From NCBI RefSeq assembly GCF_038396785.1, contig NZ_CP151087.1:124001-188000 (forward strand): a stretch of DNA of 64,000 bases, written 5' to 3'. The position numbers were made by a program, and so were the translations under genes. How positions within the stretch are numbered: the first letter of the stretch is position 1; the number at the start of each line of letters is the position of its first letter. The notes under the pieces are model-generated. The model was not told the origin of the DNA. It searched no databases and worked only from the letters and a program-made list of their open reading frames with translations. The DNA is from Sphingobacterium thalpophilum (GTDB lineage Bacteria; Bacteroidota; Bacteroidia; Sphingobacteriales; Sphingobacteriaceae). Of the stretch, positions 1 to 11,789 are shown in pieces.

Positions 1-69
1 CCTTCCATCGGATCTGTATCCATTTGGCCCCCGCATCCAGCGCTTTCAGTATGTTATTTTTTTGTTCAG

Positions 70-2549
<2,480 letters not shown>

Positions 2550-2756
2550 CTATCCGCCCTGGGACGCGGTGATTAAAATAATCTGATCGTGCGGTTTTAG
2601 TGGTGTCGTAGCCCAGTCCTTTTTGGGTATGACTTTGTTGTTAATAGCTACAGCCACGCCCTGAGTTTGGCCGGATAATTCCAAAAGCAACAAGCCTTCC
2701 AATGAAGTAAGCGAGGGGTCGAAAAATCGAATCTGATGGTTTATTGTAAGTTCCAT
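2550..2756 (-). CDS. thiS: Sulfur carrier protein ThiS
   Basis: A 68-residue ubiquitin-fold protein ending in Gly-Gly (ITASQGG). The C-terminal diglycine is adenylylated and converted to a thiocarboxylate that donates sulfur for thiazole formation. The N-terminal MELTINHQIRFF and the VAVAINNKVIPKKDW segment are typical of ThiS. It is the first cistron after the riboswitch, with about 75 bp of leader between the aptamer and the start codon. The thiazole genes thiG, thiH and thiF are not visible and probably lie beyond the left edge after thiE. Confidence 0.9.
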   Translation of the reverse strand: MELTINHQIRFFDPSLTSLEGLLLLELSGQTQGVAVAINNKVIPKKDWATTPLKPHDQIILITASQGG

Positions 2757-2828
2757 TCCTTAATTTTTTTGGTAAAACTTTAGGAATGGCTACACAAAGG
2801 CACAGCAATGCACCTTGTAGACAGCTCA

Positions 2829-2906
2829 CTTTTCCCTACGCCAGTATGATCCGGATCAGGTTCTAAGGGTAAAATCTCAGCCTGCACGAGCAGACACCCC
2901 TAAAGT
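2829..2906 (-). promoter_or_regulatory. TPP riboswitch (THI element)
   Basis: On the minus strand the region reads AGGGGTGTCTGC, then GCAGGCTGAGATTTTACCC, then ACCTGATCCGGATCATACTGG and CGTAGGGAAAAG (given as separate short blocks). CTGAGA and ACCTGAT are the invariant TPP-aptamer motifs, and the terminal AGGGG/CCCT pairing closes the element. It sits directly upstream of thiS and should repress the operon when thiamine pyrophosphate is plentiful. I do not see a strong intrinsic terminator between the aptamer and thiS, so control may be at translation initiation. Confidence 0.95.
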
Positions 2907-2911
2907 TGTGA

Positions 2912-2943
2912 CTAAGATAAGGTTATTTTTATGAAAGTTGCAA
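2912..2943 (-). promoter_or_regulatory. Putative Bacteroidota-type promoter of the thi operon
   Basis: Read on the minus strand, TTGCAA (2943-2938) is followed, 21 nt after its TTG, by TATCTTAG (2919-2912). This is close to the Bacteroidota -33 TTG / -7 TAnnTTTG arrangement and lies just upstream of the riboswitch. Assigned by eye from spacing and position only. Confidence 0.35.
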
Positions 2944-3071
2944 GAATTTTATTTTGCAGACTTGGGTTTATTGTACAGGAAAGTACAGGTCAGTATGTGG
3001 GAAATATTTGATATATTAGTTTTTTGAATCAGCTAAAACAATTTAACAACCACCAAGAATAGTATCTTTTA

Positions 3072-5714
3072 ATGCGTAGGATTTTATTGACAACATTGTT
3101 GTGTATCGCTAGCAACACTTATGCCCAACCTAAAAACAACTGCAGCGCCGTGCAGTTGACATGCGAACATTTGGTCAATCCATTGGGTATTGATGCAATT
3201 CACCCAAGACTTAGCTGGCGACTTGAGGACCAACGTAAAGGTGCGGTACAACAGGCTTATCAGATCTTTTTAGGGCAAGATTCGCTGGCACTGCTGCGAG
3301 AGACCAAAGATAACTGGGATAGTGGCAAACAGTTCAGCTCGGCTATGTTAGTGTCCTATAATGGCGCACAGTTAAAGCCACAGACCAAGTACTTCTGGAA
3401 GGTTAAAGTATGGGATAAGGATGGTGTATCAACACGTTCAGAAATAGCATCGTTCGAAACGGGCATGATGGGAATGGACCTTTGGAAAGGAAAATGGATC
3501 AGCGACAATAAGGATATTCATGCGCGAGAAACGCCTTATTTTAGAACAGAATTTAAGGCAAATAAGCAGATAAAATCTGCCCGCGCATATATTGCCGCAG
3601 CAGGATTATATGAACTTTCCATTAATGGCCAGCGCGTTGGCGACCATCGTCTGGATCCAATGTATACTCGATTTGACCGACGGACATTGTATGTCGTGAC
3701 GGACGTAACCCAGCAGCTTCAAAAAGGAGAGAACGCCATTGGCGTTGTTTTGGGGAATGGCTGGTATAATCATCAACCACTGGCCGTTTGGAATTTTGAT
3801 AAAGCACCATGGCGGGCCCGGCCAACATTCTGTTTAGAACTGAAAATCGTTTATACAGATGGAACGACGGAAACCATTGTTTCGGATAAGCAGTGGAAGA
3901 CAGCGTCAGGACCAATCACCTATAATAATATTTACACTGGTGAGCATTACGATGCAAGACTGGAAATACCCAACTGGGATAAACCAAAATACGATGATTC
4001 GGCCTGGCAGGCTGTTCAGTATAGAAATGCGCCATCTGCACATATCGTTTCCCAACAGATGGTACCGATTCGGCTCGTGAAGTCCTATAAGCCGAAATCA
4101 GTGACAAAGATAGACCAACGTACCTATGTGTTTGATATGGGCCAGAATATGGCCGGGATTACAAAAATTAAGGTGAAAGGAGCTGCGGGTACTATGCTGC
4201 GTATCAAGCATGGTGAGCGGTTGTTGGCGGATGGGCATCTTGATCAGTCCAATATTGATGTTTATTATCGGGGCGATAAGGAAAAGGAGCCCTTTCAGAC
4301 CGATATATTGACCTTAAGTGGTCGGGATGATGAGTTTATGGCCAAGTTCGGTTACAAAGGGTTTCGTTATGTCGAGGTTAGCAGCAGTGCGGCAATTGCA
4401 TTGGATAGTTCGGCTGTGACCGCTTATTTTATGCATAGTGATGTGCCCGCCATTGGACAGCTCAAGACGTCATCAGCGTTGGTCAACAAACTATGGGAAG
4501 CGACCAACAATGCCTACTTGTCCAATTTGATGGGCTATCCTACAGACTGTCCGCAGCGCGAAAAGAACGGTTGGACAGGGGATGGGCACCTTGCGATTGA
4601 AACAGCTTTGTACAATTTTGACGGGATAACAATTTATGAAAAATGGATGGCGGATCATCGTGATGAGCAACAGGAGAACGGTGTCTTACCCGATATTATT
4701 CCAACTGGGGGATGGGGTTATGGTACAGCGAATGGTTTGGATTGGACAAGTACCATTTCCATCATTCCCTGGCAGATCTATCAGTTTTATGGAGACCCAC
4801 GTGCATTAGAAGAATGCTATCTTAATATCAAACGCTATGTCGATTATGTCGACGGAATCAGCCCATCTGGGTTGACGACTTTTGGGCGTGGAGACTGGGT
4901 GCCAGTGAAGTCACAGTCGAATCTGGAGTTGACCTCCTCGGTTTATTTTTATGTGGATGCGACCATCTTGGCTGCTACGGCTAAATTGTTTGGATACACA
5001 GCAGATCAACAAAAATATGAACTGCTGAGCAGTAAAATTAAGACGGCCATCAACGCTAAATTTTTAGATGCTTCCAAGGGTATTTATAGCAATGGAACAC
5101 AGACTGAACTGAGTGTTCCACTCTATTGGGGTGTGGTACCTGACGAAATGAAAGCCCGGGTTGCAGCCAACCTGAATAAGAAAGTGGAAGAGACCAACTT
5201 TCACTTAGATGTAGGGGTATTGGGTGCAAAAGCATTATTGAATGCGTTAAAAGATAACGGTTATGCAAAGACAGCCTATAAGGTTGCGGTACAAGATACC
5301 TACCCGTCTTGGGGATGGTGGATAGTAAATGGCGCGACAACATTGTTGGAGAACTGGGATTTAAAAGCAACCCGTGATATTTCAGACAACCACATGATGT
5401 TTGGCGAAATCGGTGGTTGGTTTTTTAAATCTATCGGCGGGATTCTGCCAGATCCTAAACAACCTGGATTTAAACATGTGCTCTTAAAACCCATCTTTCT
5501 CCAGGAACTGAAAGAATCTTCTATTTCTTATGATTCACCCTACGGTAAAATCGTTTCCGAATGGAAGTTAAAGGATAAAAAGATTGTTTATGATATCCAA
5601 ATACCCGCAAATGCCACGGCGACATTTTATCCGCCGGATAATGTTAGCATTAGCAGTAGCGATGTCGTCCAATTGGACGCTGGTAAACATAGGCTTGAGC
5701 TGGAACTCAAGTAA
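3072..5714 (+). CDS. Secreted alpha-L-rhamnosidase, GH78
   Basis: An 880-residue protein with a signal peptide (MRRILLTTLLCIASNTYAQ). After it come an N-terminal beta-sandwich (HPRLSWRLED at about 50), the Bac_rhamnosid N-domain (FRTEFKANKQIKSARAYIAA, about 155-175), a middle domain, and the (alpha/alpha)6 catalytic domain. The motif DCPQREKNGWTGDGHLA (about 495) carries the acidic residues that GH78 enzymes use for inverting hydrolysis. A C-terminal beta-sandwich begins near PDPKQPGFKHVLLKP. It should release terminal alpha-L-rhamnose from plant polysaccharides or glycosides in the periplasm or outside the cell. No SusC/SusD pair is adjacent, so it is not in an obvious polysaccharide utilisation locus. 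Confidence 0.92.
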   Translation: MRRILLTTLLCIASNTYAQPKNNCSAVQLTCEHLVNPLGIDAIHPRLSWRLEDQRKGAVQQAYQIFLGQDSLALLRETKDNWDSGKQFSSAMLVSYNGAQLKPQTKYFWKVKVWDKDGVSTRSEIASFETGMMGMDLWKGKWISDNKDIHARETPYFRTEFKANKQIKSARAYIAAAGLYELSINGQRVGDHRLDPMYTRFDRRTLYVVTDVTQQLQKGENAIGVVLGNGWYNHQPLAVWNFDKAPWRARPTFCLELKIVYTDGTTETIVSDKQWKTASGPITYNNIYTGEHYDARLEIPNWDKPKYDDSAWQAVQYRNAPSAHIVSQQMVPIRLVKSYKPKSVTKIDQRTYVFDMGQNMAGITKIKVKGAAGTMLRIKHGERLLADGHLDQSNIDVYYRGDKEKEPFQTDILTLSGRDDEFMAKFGYKGFRYVEVSSSAAIALDSSAVTAYFMHSDVPAIGQLKTSSALVNKLWEATNNAYLSNLMGYPTDCPQREKNGWTGDGHLAIETALYNFDGITIYEKWMADHRDEQQENGVLPDIIPTGGWGYGTANGLDWTSTISIIPWQIYQFYGDPRALEECYLNIKRYVDYVDGISPSGLTTFGRGDWVPVKSQSNLELTSSVYFYVDATILAATAKLFGYTADQQKYELLSSKIKTAINAKFLDASKGIYSNGTQTELSVPLYWGVVPDEMKARVAANLNKKVEETNFHLDVGVLGAKALLNALKDNGYAKTAYKVAVQDTYPSWGWWIVNGATTLLENWDLKATRDISDNHMMFGEIGGWFFKSIGGILPDPKQPGFKHVLLKPIFLQELKESSISYDSPYGKIVSEWKLKDKKIVYDIQIPANATATFYPPDNVSISSSDVVQLDAGKHRLELELK

Positions 5715-5802
5715 TCATGGGTAACTGTGTCCATTGAATTATCAAAAACTGTGACTGTGCTTAATTCTTGTAATGGACGAACTTTGTGTAAAAGATTGAT
5801 AC

Positions 5803-6693
5803 ATGGCGCAATTAAGCATAAGTAAATTACAGGAAAATACAACAAGCGGTTGGTTAAATGGTTTTATTGGTGTGGTATTATTTAGTGGTTCGTTGCCGGC
5901 AACACGCATGGCCGTTTTAGCGTTTGACCCTGTATTTGTTACACTAGCAAGGGCTTCCATTGCAGGCATATTGGCACTGATAACATTGATGGTTTTTAAG
6001 GAAAAACGTCCGGAAAGAAAGCAATTGGGGTCGCTATGCATCGTGGCAATAGGATGTGTCGTTGGATTTCCCTTACTAACCGCTTTGGCTCTGCAGCACA
6101 TCACGTCCGCGCATTCCATCGTTTTTATCGGTATTTTGCCCGTATCGACAGCCGTATTTGGTATTATACGAGGTGGCGAGCGTCCGAACCCAATCTTTTG
6201 GCTGTTTTCTGCTTTAGGGAGTCTACTGGTGATCGGCTATGCGCTGGCACAAGGACAAACAGCCTCACCTTTAGGCGATGTTTTAATGATTTTATCGGTC
6301 ATTCTCTGTGGTTTAGGCTATGCTGAAGGTGCAAAATTGACCAAGACGCTAGGGGGCTGGCAGGTCATTTCCTGGGCTTTGGTTTTGTCGCTGCCGTTGA
6401 TGTTGCCACTTACCTTTATCTATCTTCCATCGTCTTTTGACACTGTGCCTATCGGGGCCTGGGCCAGTTTAGCCTATGTGTCGATGTTCAGTATGTTTAT
6501 TGGCTTTGTTTTTTGGTATAAAGGACTCGCCCAAGGTGGCACGGCGACCATCGGACAATTACAGTTACTCCAGCCTTTTTTCGGTCTGGCTTTAGCCGCC
6601 GGGCTTCTTCATGAACAAGTCGGTGTTGGCATGCTGGCCGTAACAGTTGCTGTTATTCTCTGTGTCGTAGGAACGAAGAAATTTGCCCGATAA
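5803..6693 (+). CDS. EamA/DMT family inner-membrane transporter
   Basis: A 296-residue, very hydrophobic protein with about ten predicted membrane helices arranged as two EamA repeats (roughly 20-145 and 155-292). The first repeat contains FSGSLPATRMAVLAFDPVFVTLARA. The second contains the LAYVSMFSMFIGFVFWYKGLA segment typical of the drug/metabolite transporter superfamily. The substrate cannot be assigned from sequence. It starts 88 bp after the rhamnosidase on the same strand, but nothing suggests a functional link. Confidence 0.88.
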   Translation: MAQLSISKLQENTTSGWLNGFIGVVLFSGSLPATRMAVLAFDPVFVTLARASIAGILALITLMVFKEKRPERKQLGSLCIVAIGCVVGFPLLTALALQHITSAHSIVFIGILPVSTAVFGIIRGGERPNPIFWLFSALGSLLVIGYALAQGQTASPLGDVLMILSVILCGLGYAEGAKLTKTLGGWQVISWALVLSLPLMLPLTFIYLPSSFDTVPIGAWASLAYVSMFSMFIGFVFWYKGLAQGGTATIGQLQLLQPFFGLALAAGLLHEQVGVGMLAVTVAVILCVVGTKKFAR

Positions 6694-6833
6694 ATGCATT
6701 AGAAAAAAGAGAACTGGATTATAGGCTCTCTCGGAAAACGATAAATTTATTAACTTTAACTTTTAGGGTATCATTCGAGGCGTATTTGATCGAATGATGT
6801 GTATTTATCTTGTAGTGGCAAAGACAGCATCGT

Positions 6834-7436
6834 ATGATTTTACCGTTTGAACCTTATAATCCGATGTGGAAAGCGAATTTCGACAGCATTCAACATGAAC
6901 TTCTTACACTGTTGAAACCAATAAGGTCAAGGGTTGATCACATAGGAAGTACAGCCGTTGAGGGATTGTCTGCCAAACCAATCATTGATATATTGATCGG
7001 TTTAGAGGAAGAAAACGATCTTGATCGTATTCCGCTCCTGTTGCGAGACAAGTGCTATGTATATTATGAAAAATACAATGAGGATATGCCTTACAGACGT
7101 TTTTTTGTCGCCCTGGTTGATCGTCCTGAAGTATTGGGGTTGCCAGAGCACATCGCGCCTGGTAATGAAATTCCAGCACGATTGCATGACCATTCGTTAC
7201 GAGTAGCACATATCCATACCATACCGTTGAATTCAAAACACTGGTTGCGCCATATAGCCTTTCGCGATTATCTGCGTGCACATGACGAAGTAAGAGATCA
7301 GTATCAGGCAATCAAAGGAAAGTTGGTACTCCAGCAATGGAAAGATGGTAACGAATATAATCATGCAAAAGATGAATTTTTGAAAGAGCATGAAGCAAAA
7401 GCTGTGGAATGGTACAATAGTGGAATGGTACAATAA
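6834..7436 (+). CDS. GrpB family protein (UPF0157 nucleotidyltransferase fold)
   Basis: A 200-residue protein with the GrpB/UPF0157 signatures: N-terminal PYNPMWKANFDSI, then DHIGSTAVEGLSAKPIIDILIG, which carries the G-S-T and D-x-D nucleotidyltransferase-like motif, and the later RVAHIHTIPLNSKHWLRHIAFRD split across the conserved core (H-x-H and a W-x2-H-x2-F-R-D segment). The biochemical role of the family is not established. The reading frame is intact, and the gene ends 27 bp before the IS5 insertion, so it was narrowly spared. Confidence 0.85.
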   Translation: MILPFEPYNPMWKANFDSIQHELLTLLKPIRSRVDHIGSTAVEGLSAKPIIDILIGLEEENDLDRIPLLLRDKCYVYYEKYNEDMPYRRFFVALVDRPEVLGLPEHIAPGNEIPARLHDHSLRVAHIHTIPLNSKHWLRHIAFRDYLRAHDEVRDQYQAIKGKLVLQQWKDGNEYNHAKDEFLKEHEAKAVEWYNSGMVQ

Positions 7437-7463
7437 AGGTTGCGGAACAATAGAATCGTAGTA

Positions 7464-8761
7464 AAGACCGTTGCAAAATAATGTTGATATTTTCTGATCG
7501 GTTATTTTTGCTTTTTTTTGCAGTTTTTTCCGATTTGGATTCGGAAATCTAGTTGCGTTTTCTTGAAAAATCCTCTTTTTGAGGCCTTTTCAACTGCTTA
7601 ATTTGTGTTTTTTATTGCATTGGACACAAGTATCCCAGGTGATCTGTAAAGATTGTACGCCATGGCTTCCATTAGATTTTGTGTATGCATTTTGGCGATC
7701 CCCTTATACCTTGCACAGCTTGAGTTGAACCATCGCCGGATGCTCCCGAAGGTCCGTTCAACTTTGAACCTGATCTTGCCGATCAGTTTGTTTCTTAACT
7801 TCTCTCTTTCGGTTAACGCTGTTCCTTTCTTTGCCTTATGCAAGATCCTGCTTTTTAGCTTTCCTGATTTGATCAATTCCTCATTTTTAGAGGAACGATA
7901 TCCCTTGTCAGCATAGATATGGATGCCCTTTGGAAGGTCAGCCGAAGATATTACCTGTTGAAGATTGGCAATTTCATTTACATTTGCTGGAGTGGTTACC
8001 ACGCCCAGAACCAGGCCTTCTGTATCGGTGACATAATGCTTTTTATAGCCATAACGTGTTTTCCCAGCCTTCTTTATCCAACGAGCTTCATGGTCAACAC
8101 CCGGGCTCTCTTGTTGGATCAATAACTGTTCACTATTCTCTTTATCCAGCTCAGAATCTTCGCGAGGATGTTCACTACGGTCACTTTCGATCTCGTAAAT
8201 AACTTTGCCTTTTGGTTTTAGCGGAGAATCAACAATACTGGCATCAACGATAGCTCCACGTTTTACCAATATTTTATGTTTATTCAACTGCTTGTTCAGC
8301 TCCTTGAATAGATTCTCATAAACACCCTTTTCTGTCAGCGAGCTGCGAAAACGGCTAATAACACTGTGATCGGGAACCGAATCGTCCAAACTGATGCCAA
8401 CAAAGCGACTAAAGGAGATACTGTCGTTTATACGGTCTTCTACTTCGTAGTCACTCAGACCATACCAGGTCTGTAGAAGTGTCATTTTGAAGAGGACAAG
8501 ACCAGAATAACTAGGGCGTCCCATTTTGCTTTCCCCTTTGTGGTAATGCTTGTTGATAATATTTGAAATCGGACGCCAATTTACCAATGTATTGATCTGA
8601 TCGAAGAATTCCTGCTTGATTTTCCGTCTTTGAACCATGTAATCAACAAAGCTAACTTTTTCTGTCTTTTCCATACCTTAAATATAACGAAAATCAACAA
8701 GAAACAAATTAAAAACTTGAATATCAATAAAATAAAAACCAAACACTTTTGCAACGGTCTT
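7464..8761. mobile_element. IS5-family insertion sequence, complete (1298 bp)
   Basis: The element is bounded by perfect 15-bp inverted repeats, AAGACCGTTGCAAAA at 7464-7478 and its complement at 8747-8761. A 4-bp direct repeat AGTA flanks it (7460-7463 and 8762-8765), which fits the short duplications of IS5-type elements. It holds one minus-strand transposase gene. It is inserted between the GrpB and DinB genes and does not visibly break a gene. Confidence 0.92.
7598..8674 (-). CDS. IS5-family transposase
   Basis: A 358-residue transposase with an N-terminal InsH-type domain (MGRPSYSGLVLFKMTLLQTW, DHSVISRFRSSL) and a DDE_Tnp_1 catalytic domain. Candidate catalytic acids are the Asp in GAIVDASIVDSP, the Asp in HIYADKGYRSSKN and the Glu in FKVERTFGSIRRWF, which sits in the Y-R-E-K signature region. 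The frame is intact, and the gene occupies nearly the whole element, so this copy may be active. Confidence 0.93.
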   Translation of the reverse strand: MEKTEKVSFVDYMVQRRKIKQEFFDQINTLVNWRPISNIINKHYHKGESKMGRPSYSGLVLFKMTLLQTWYGLSDYEVEDRINDSISFSRFVGISLDDSVPDHSVISRFRSSLTEKGVYENLFKELNKQLNKHKILVKRGAIVDASIVDSPLKPKGKVIYEIESDRSEHPREDSELDKENSEQLLIQQESPGVDHEARWIKKAGKTRYGYKKHYVTDTEGLVLGVVTTPANVNEIANLQQVISSADLPKGIHIYADKGYRSSKNEELIKSGKLKSRILHKAKKGTALTEREKLRNKLIGKIRFKVERTFGSIRRWFNSSCARYKGIAKMHTQNLMEAMAYNLYRSPGILVSNAIKNTN

Positions 8762-8847
8762 AGTACAATGAGAACCTTGGACAAAGTAGCATGGATGCAT
8801 CGGATTAAATTGGTAAGAAATTAAGGTTATACTAGCTAGATTTAGGT

Positions 8848-9276
8848 ATGAATACATTATTGGAAGAATTTGAGAATATTATCCATGAGTTTTCATCGCA
8901 AATTTTGGAAATATATGAAGACGATTTTAATCAGAAATTAGAACCAGATAAATGGAGCAAAAAAGAGATTCTAGGTCATCTAGTCGATAGCGCTTTTGTT
9001 AATTACCAACGGTTTATAAGAGCTCAATTTGAGGAAAATCCAAAAATATACTATGATCAGGTAGCCTATTGTGCATCTGCAGGTTACCAACATGCTGAGA
9101 CCGAGAAATTATGCAATCTATGGCGATCGGTAAACGAACAATTGTTGTTTTTGTTTAAGCAGGTAATTGCGAACAAATTGACAAAAAGGACTTGTAATGA
9201 CCATAGCCTCGAATTTTTAATGCTTGACTATGTGGTGCATTTGAAGCATCACAGAAATCAGATTTTGTCCGAATGA
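8848..9276 (+). CDS. DinB-superfamily (DfsB-like) protein
   Basis: A 142-residue four-helix-bundle protein. WSKKEILGHLVDSAFVNYQRF near the N-terminus and LDYVVHLKHHRNQIL at the C-terminus provide the spaced histidines of the DinB metal site (H in GHLVD and the C-terminal H-x2-H-H). DinB-like proteins are metal-dependent transferases, often using a low-molecular-weight thiol. The substrate here is unknown. The gene starts 86 bp after the IS5 element and stands alone on the plus strand. Confidence 0.8.
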   Translation: MNTLLEEFENIIHEFSSQILEIYEDDFNQKLEPDKWSKKEILGHLVDSAFVNYQRFIRAQFEENPKIYYDQVAYCASAGYQHAETEKLCNLWRSVNEQLLFLFKQVIANKLTKRTCNDHSLEFLMLDYVVHLKHHRNQILSE

Positions 9277-9530
9277 AAAAATTTAATCCCCGATGAGTGA
9301 CGTGCTTACTTCTCAAGCACCTTTTTGATAATATCAAAAAAAAAGTAATGTATTTCATTTACGATCAATAATTGTAAAAACAAATGTTGTTGTAAAAGTG
9401 TTGTTTAACAAAAGGTTAGATAGGATGTTCTATTAAACTTTCCATTATAATTCTATTTACTGGTGTAATTTTACCTTCCCTCGGAAAAGACGCTCTTCAA
9501 CAATTTAAACGACACTAATTTTTAAAACAT

Positions 9531-10169
9531 ATGAAATCGAAGTCATTTTTAACCGCAATTATCTCAAGCTTCCTATTGCTGGCTTGTAGTACCTCGACAA
9601 GGATAACAGATATCTATAAAAATAGCGATCTGACTCCAAAACAATACCAAACAATATTCATTATTGCAATGACAAACCATGCTAAAGCAAAGGAGGTCAT
9701 TGAATCCAATTTGGCAGAAGCGGCTTCCATGCGTGGCTATAAGGCTATTAAAAGTACTGAGGTTTTTAAACGCACGTTCACCAAAGACGAAAGTTAAAAT
9801 AAAGATTTAGTGATGAAAGCAGTACATGCTCTGAATGCGGATGCGATTTTTACAGTTACCCTGATCGACAAAACAAGCGAGACCCGATATGTACCTGGAA
9901 GTGGACCTTATATGCCTTATCCGAGATTTGGATGGTATGGTAATTTTTGGAGCTATTACTCCCATTGGTACCCAATTGCATACGATCCCGGTTATTACAC
10001 GACGGATAAAATGTACTATCTGCAAAGCAATTTATATGATGTTAGCTCCGAACAACTGTTTTGGAGTGTATAGTCTGAAACGATCAACCCTTCCAGTTTA
10101 GAAGATTTTTCTAAAAGTTATACGAAGGCGCTCGTAAAAGCATTGGAAAAGGATATTGCTGCTAAATAG
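9531..10169 (+). pseudogene. Lipoprotein gene interrupted by two in-frame stop codons
   Basis: One reading frame of 213 codons is broken only by TAA at 9795-9797 and TAG at 10071-10073, and ends at TAG 10167-10169. The N-terminus is a lipoprotein signal with the lipobox LLAC (MKSKSFLTAIISSFLLLAC). The middle is rich in Tyr, Trp and Pro (PYPRFGWYGNFWSYYSHWYP). The end reads LEDFSKSYTKALVKALEKD. Both stops sit where Gln is plausible (KDES-stop-NKDL and FWSV-stop-SETINP), so single C-to-T changes (CAA to TAA, CAG to TAG) would explain them. The protein is an uncharacterised envelope lipoprotein; resemblance to DUF4136-like proteins is only an impression. The other positions look conserved, so the loss is probably recent. 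Confidence 0.75.
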
Positions 10170-10339
10170 CCATCGGTAAAAGTATGTTTAAAAGCTAGCT
10201 TCAAATTAAATAGTTGTATTAGTGTATAATTATTCTTTATGTGACGATATAGTTTGTTAAATGTTTTTTATAGTATATTTGTAAACTAAGTTTCGGTATT
10301 GTTGTTATATTGAGAAGCAATAAAGTTAGTTCACATAAG

Positions 10340-10807
10340 ATGAGGTACAAATTATACAGAGAACAACAATTGGCCTGCGATTTGGATACCGCTTGGTCTT
10401 TTTTTTCTTCACCCATGAATCTTTCAGAAATTACCCCAAAAGATATGGGGTTTGTTGTCACCTCAAACTGTGATCAAAAAGAAATTTTTGAAGGAATGAT
10501 CATCGATTATTTGGTATCTCCGATTCTTCGGTTTCCGCTGAAGTGGAAGACCAAAATAACGCAAGTGGAAAAGAATAAAAGTTTTACTGATTTTCAACTA
10601 AAGGGACCTTATGCCTATTGGAGTCATTTTCATGAGTTTATTCCGAATGAAAAAGGAGTGCTAATGAAAGACAGGGTTGATTATGAATTGCCTTTGGGAA
10701 TTCTAGGCACAATTATGCATGGAGTTTTTGTTAAAAAAAAGTTGGAGCAAATCTTCGATTACCGTTATCAGGTTTTAGAAAAATTATTTAATCAAACTAA
10801 GAATTAA
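10340..10807 (+). CDS. SRPBCC-family (START-like) ligand-binding protein
   Basis: About 155 residues from the ATG at 10340. An upstream in-frame TTG at 10310 exists, but the ATG fits the family start MRYKLYREQQLACDLDTAWSF split here as two blocks. The sequence shows a helix-grip pattern: AWSFFSSPMNLSEITP, KWKTKITQVEKNKSF, YAYWSHFHEFIP and the C-terminal helix KKLEQIFDYRYQVLEKLF. Similar proteins are annotated as cyclase/dehydrase-like or cell-division-inhibitor-like. The ligand is unknown. It precedes the TspO-like gene by 53 bp on the same strand and may be co-transcribed with it. Confidence 0.75.
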   Translation: MRYKLYREQQLACDLDTAWSFFSSPMNLSEITPKDMGFVVTSNCDQKEIFEGMIIDYLVSPILRFPLKWKTKITQVEKNKSFTDFQLKGPYAYWSHFHEFIPNEKGVLMKDRVDYELPLGILGTIMHGVFVKKKLEQIFDYRYQVLEKLFNQTKN

Positions 10808-10860
10808 TGGGAACGAATCTATTGCAGTTCACATGACCGAAAAGAAAGAAGTAGAATACA

Positions 10861-11634
10861 ATGAAGAAAATTTATCAAATAACCAATGGAGTTGCTTTGG
10901 TCATCACGGTGATTATTAATTACCTATCCAATACGGGAATTTTTAATGGGGAGACTATGGCAACGGTTTCTGCTAAATATCAAAATCTATTTACACCTGC
11001 GGGATATGCATTTTCCATATGGGGGCTCATTTACTTGGGCTTGTTTGGATTTGTAATTTATTTTGGTCCTTTTGTCAGACAGACAAATGAAAAAGAAAAA
11101 GTAGTTTTAAAAGTCGCATGGTGGTTCTTGATTTCTTGTCTAGCAAATAGTCTATGGGTTATTACTTGGTTGTATGACTATACCTTTTTAACTATTTTAT
11201 TGCTGGTCTTCCTTTTTGTGTCACTATTAAAGATAATTCACCATACACAAGCTATTGCGTTTCATGATGCACGCAGCAAGCGTATATTTCTTAAGATCCC
11301 TTTTCAACTTTATGCAGGGTGGATTTCTGTCGCTTTGATTGCCAATATTGCAGCCTATCTGACGAAGATAGGCTGGGGTGGTTTTGGATTATCAGCTACC
11401 ATATGGGCTATTATCATGTTTGCAATTGCATTAATCATTCACTTATTGATGATCTGGGAACGTCATTTGCCGGTATTTGGACTTGTCGCCGTATGGGCTT
11501 TAATAAGTATTTCAGCTGCTAATAAATTAGTTAATAGTCCGGTGTATACAACGGCTATAATGGCTGCTCTCATTGTTTTGCTAAACGTAATTGTATACTA
11601 CTGTGTTCAATATCGTAAGCGATTGACTATCTAA
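10861..11634 (+). CDS. TspO/MBR-like tryptophan-rich sensory membrane protein
   Basis: A 257-residue membrane protein with about seven to eight hydrophobic segments. The stretch LFTPAGYAFSIWGLIYLGL matches the F-x-P-x-W-x-F/S-I-W-G-x-I-Y core of TspO-type translocator proteins, and tryptophans recur in the membrane helices (AWWFLISCLANSLWVITWL). TspO proteins bind porphyrins and are linked to stress and photooxidative responses. This one is longer than classical TspO (about 160 residues), as in the extended Bacteroidota group. No regulatory partner is evident. Confidence 0.7.
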   Translation: MKKIYQITNGVALVITVIINYLSNTGIFNGETMATVSAKYQNLFTPAGYAFSIWGLIYLGLFGFVIYFGPFVRQTNEKEKVVLKVAWWFLISCLANSLWVITWLYDYTFLTILLLVFLFVSLLKIIHHTQAIAFHDARSKRIFLKIPFQLYAGWISVALIANIAAYLTKIGWGGFGLSATIWAIIMFAIALIIHLLMIWERHLPVFGLVAVWALISISAANKLVNSPVYTTAIMAALIVLLNVIVYYCVQYRKRLTI

Positions 11635-11789
11635 TGTTTACTTGGTATGATGCTAGGTCATGGTTTGACAATCGAAGTTTAAACTTTCCATAGGAATGCA
11701 GTGAAGCCAGTTATTATTTAATTGCTGATTCCGCAATTAATAGTTGTTGAAATTCTTTTCCGATAAATGGATTGATAAGGTGCTATAAT

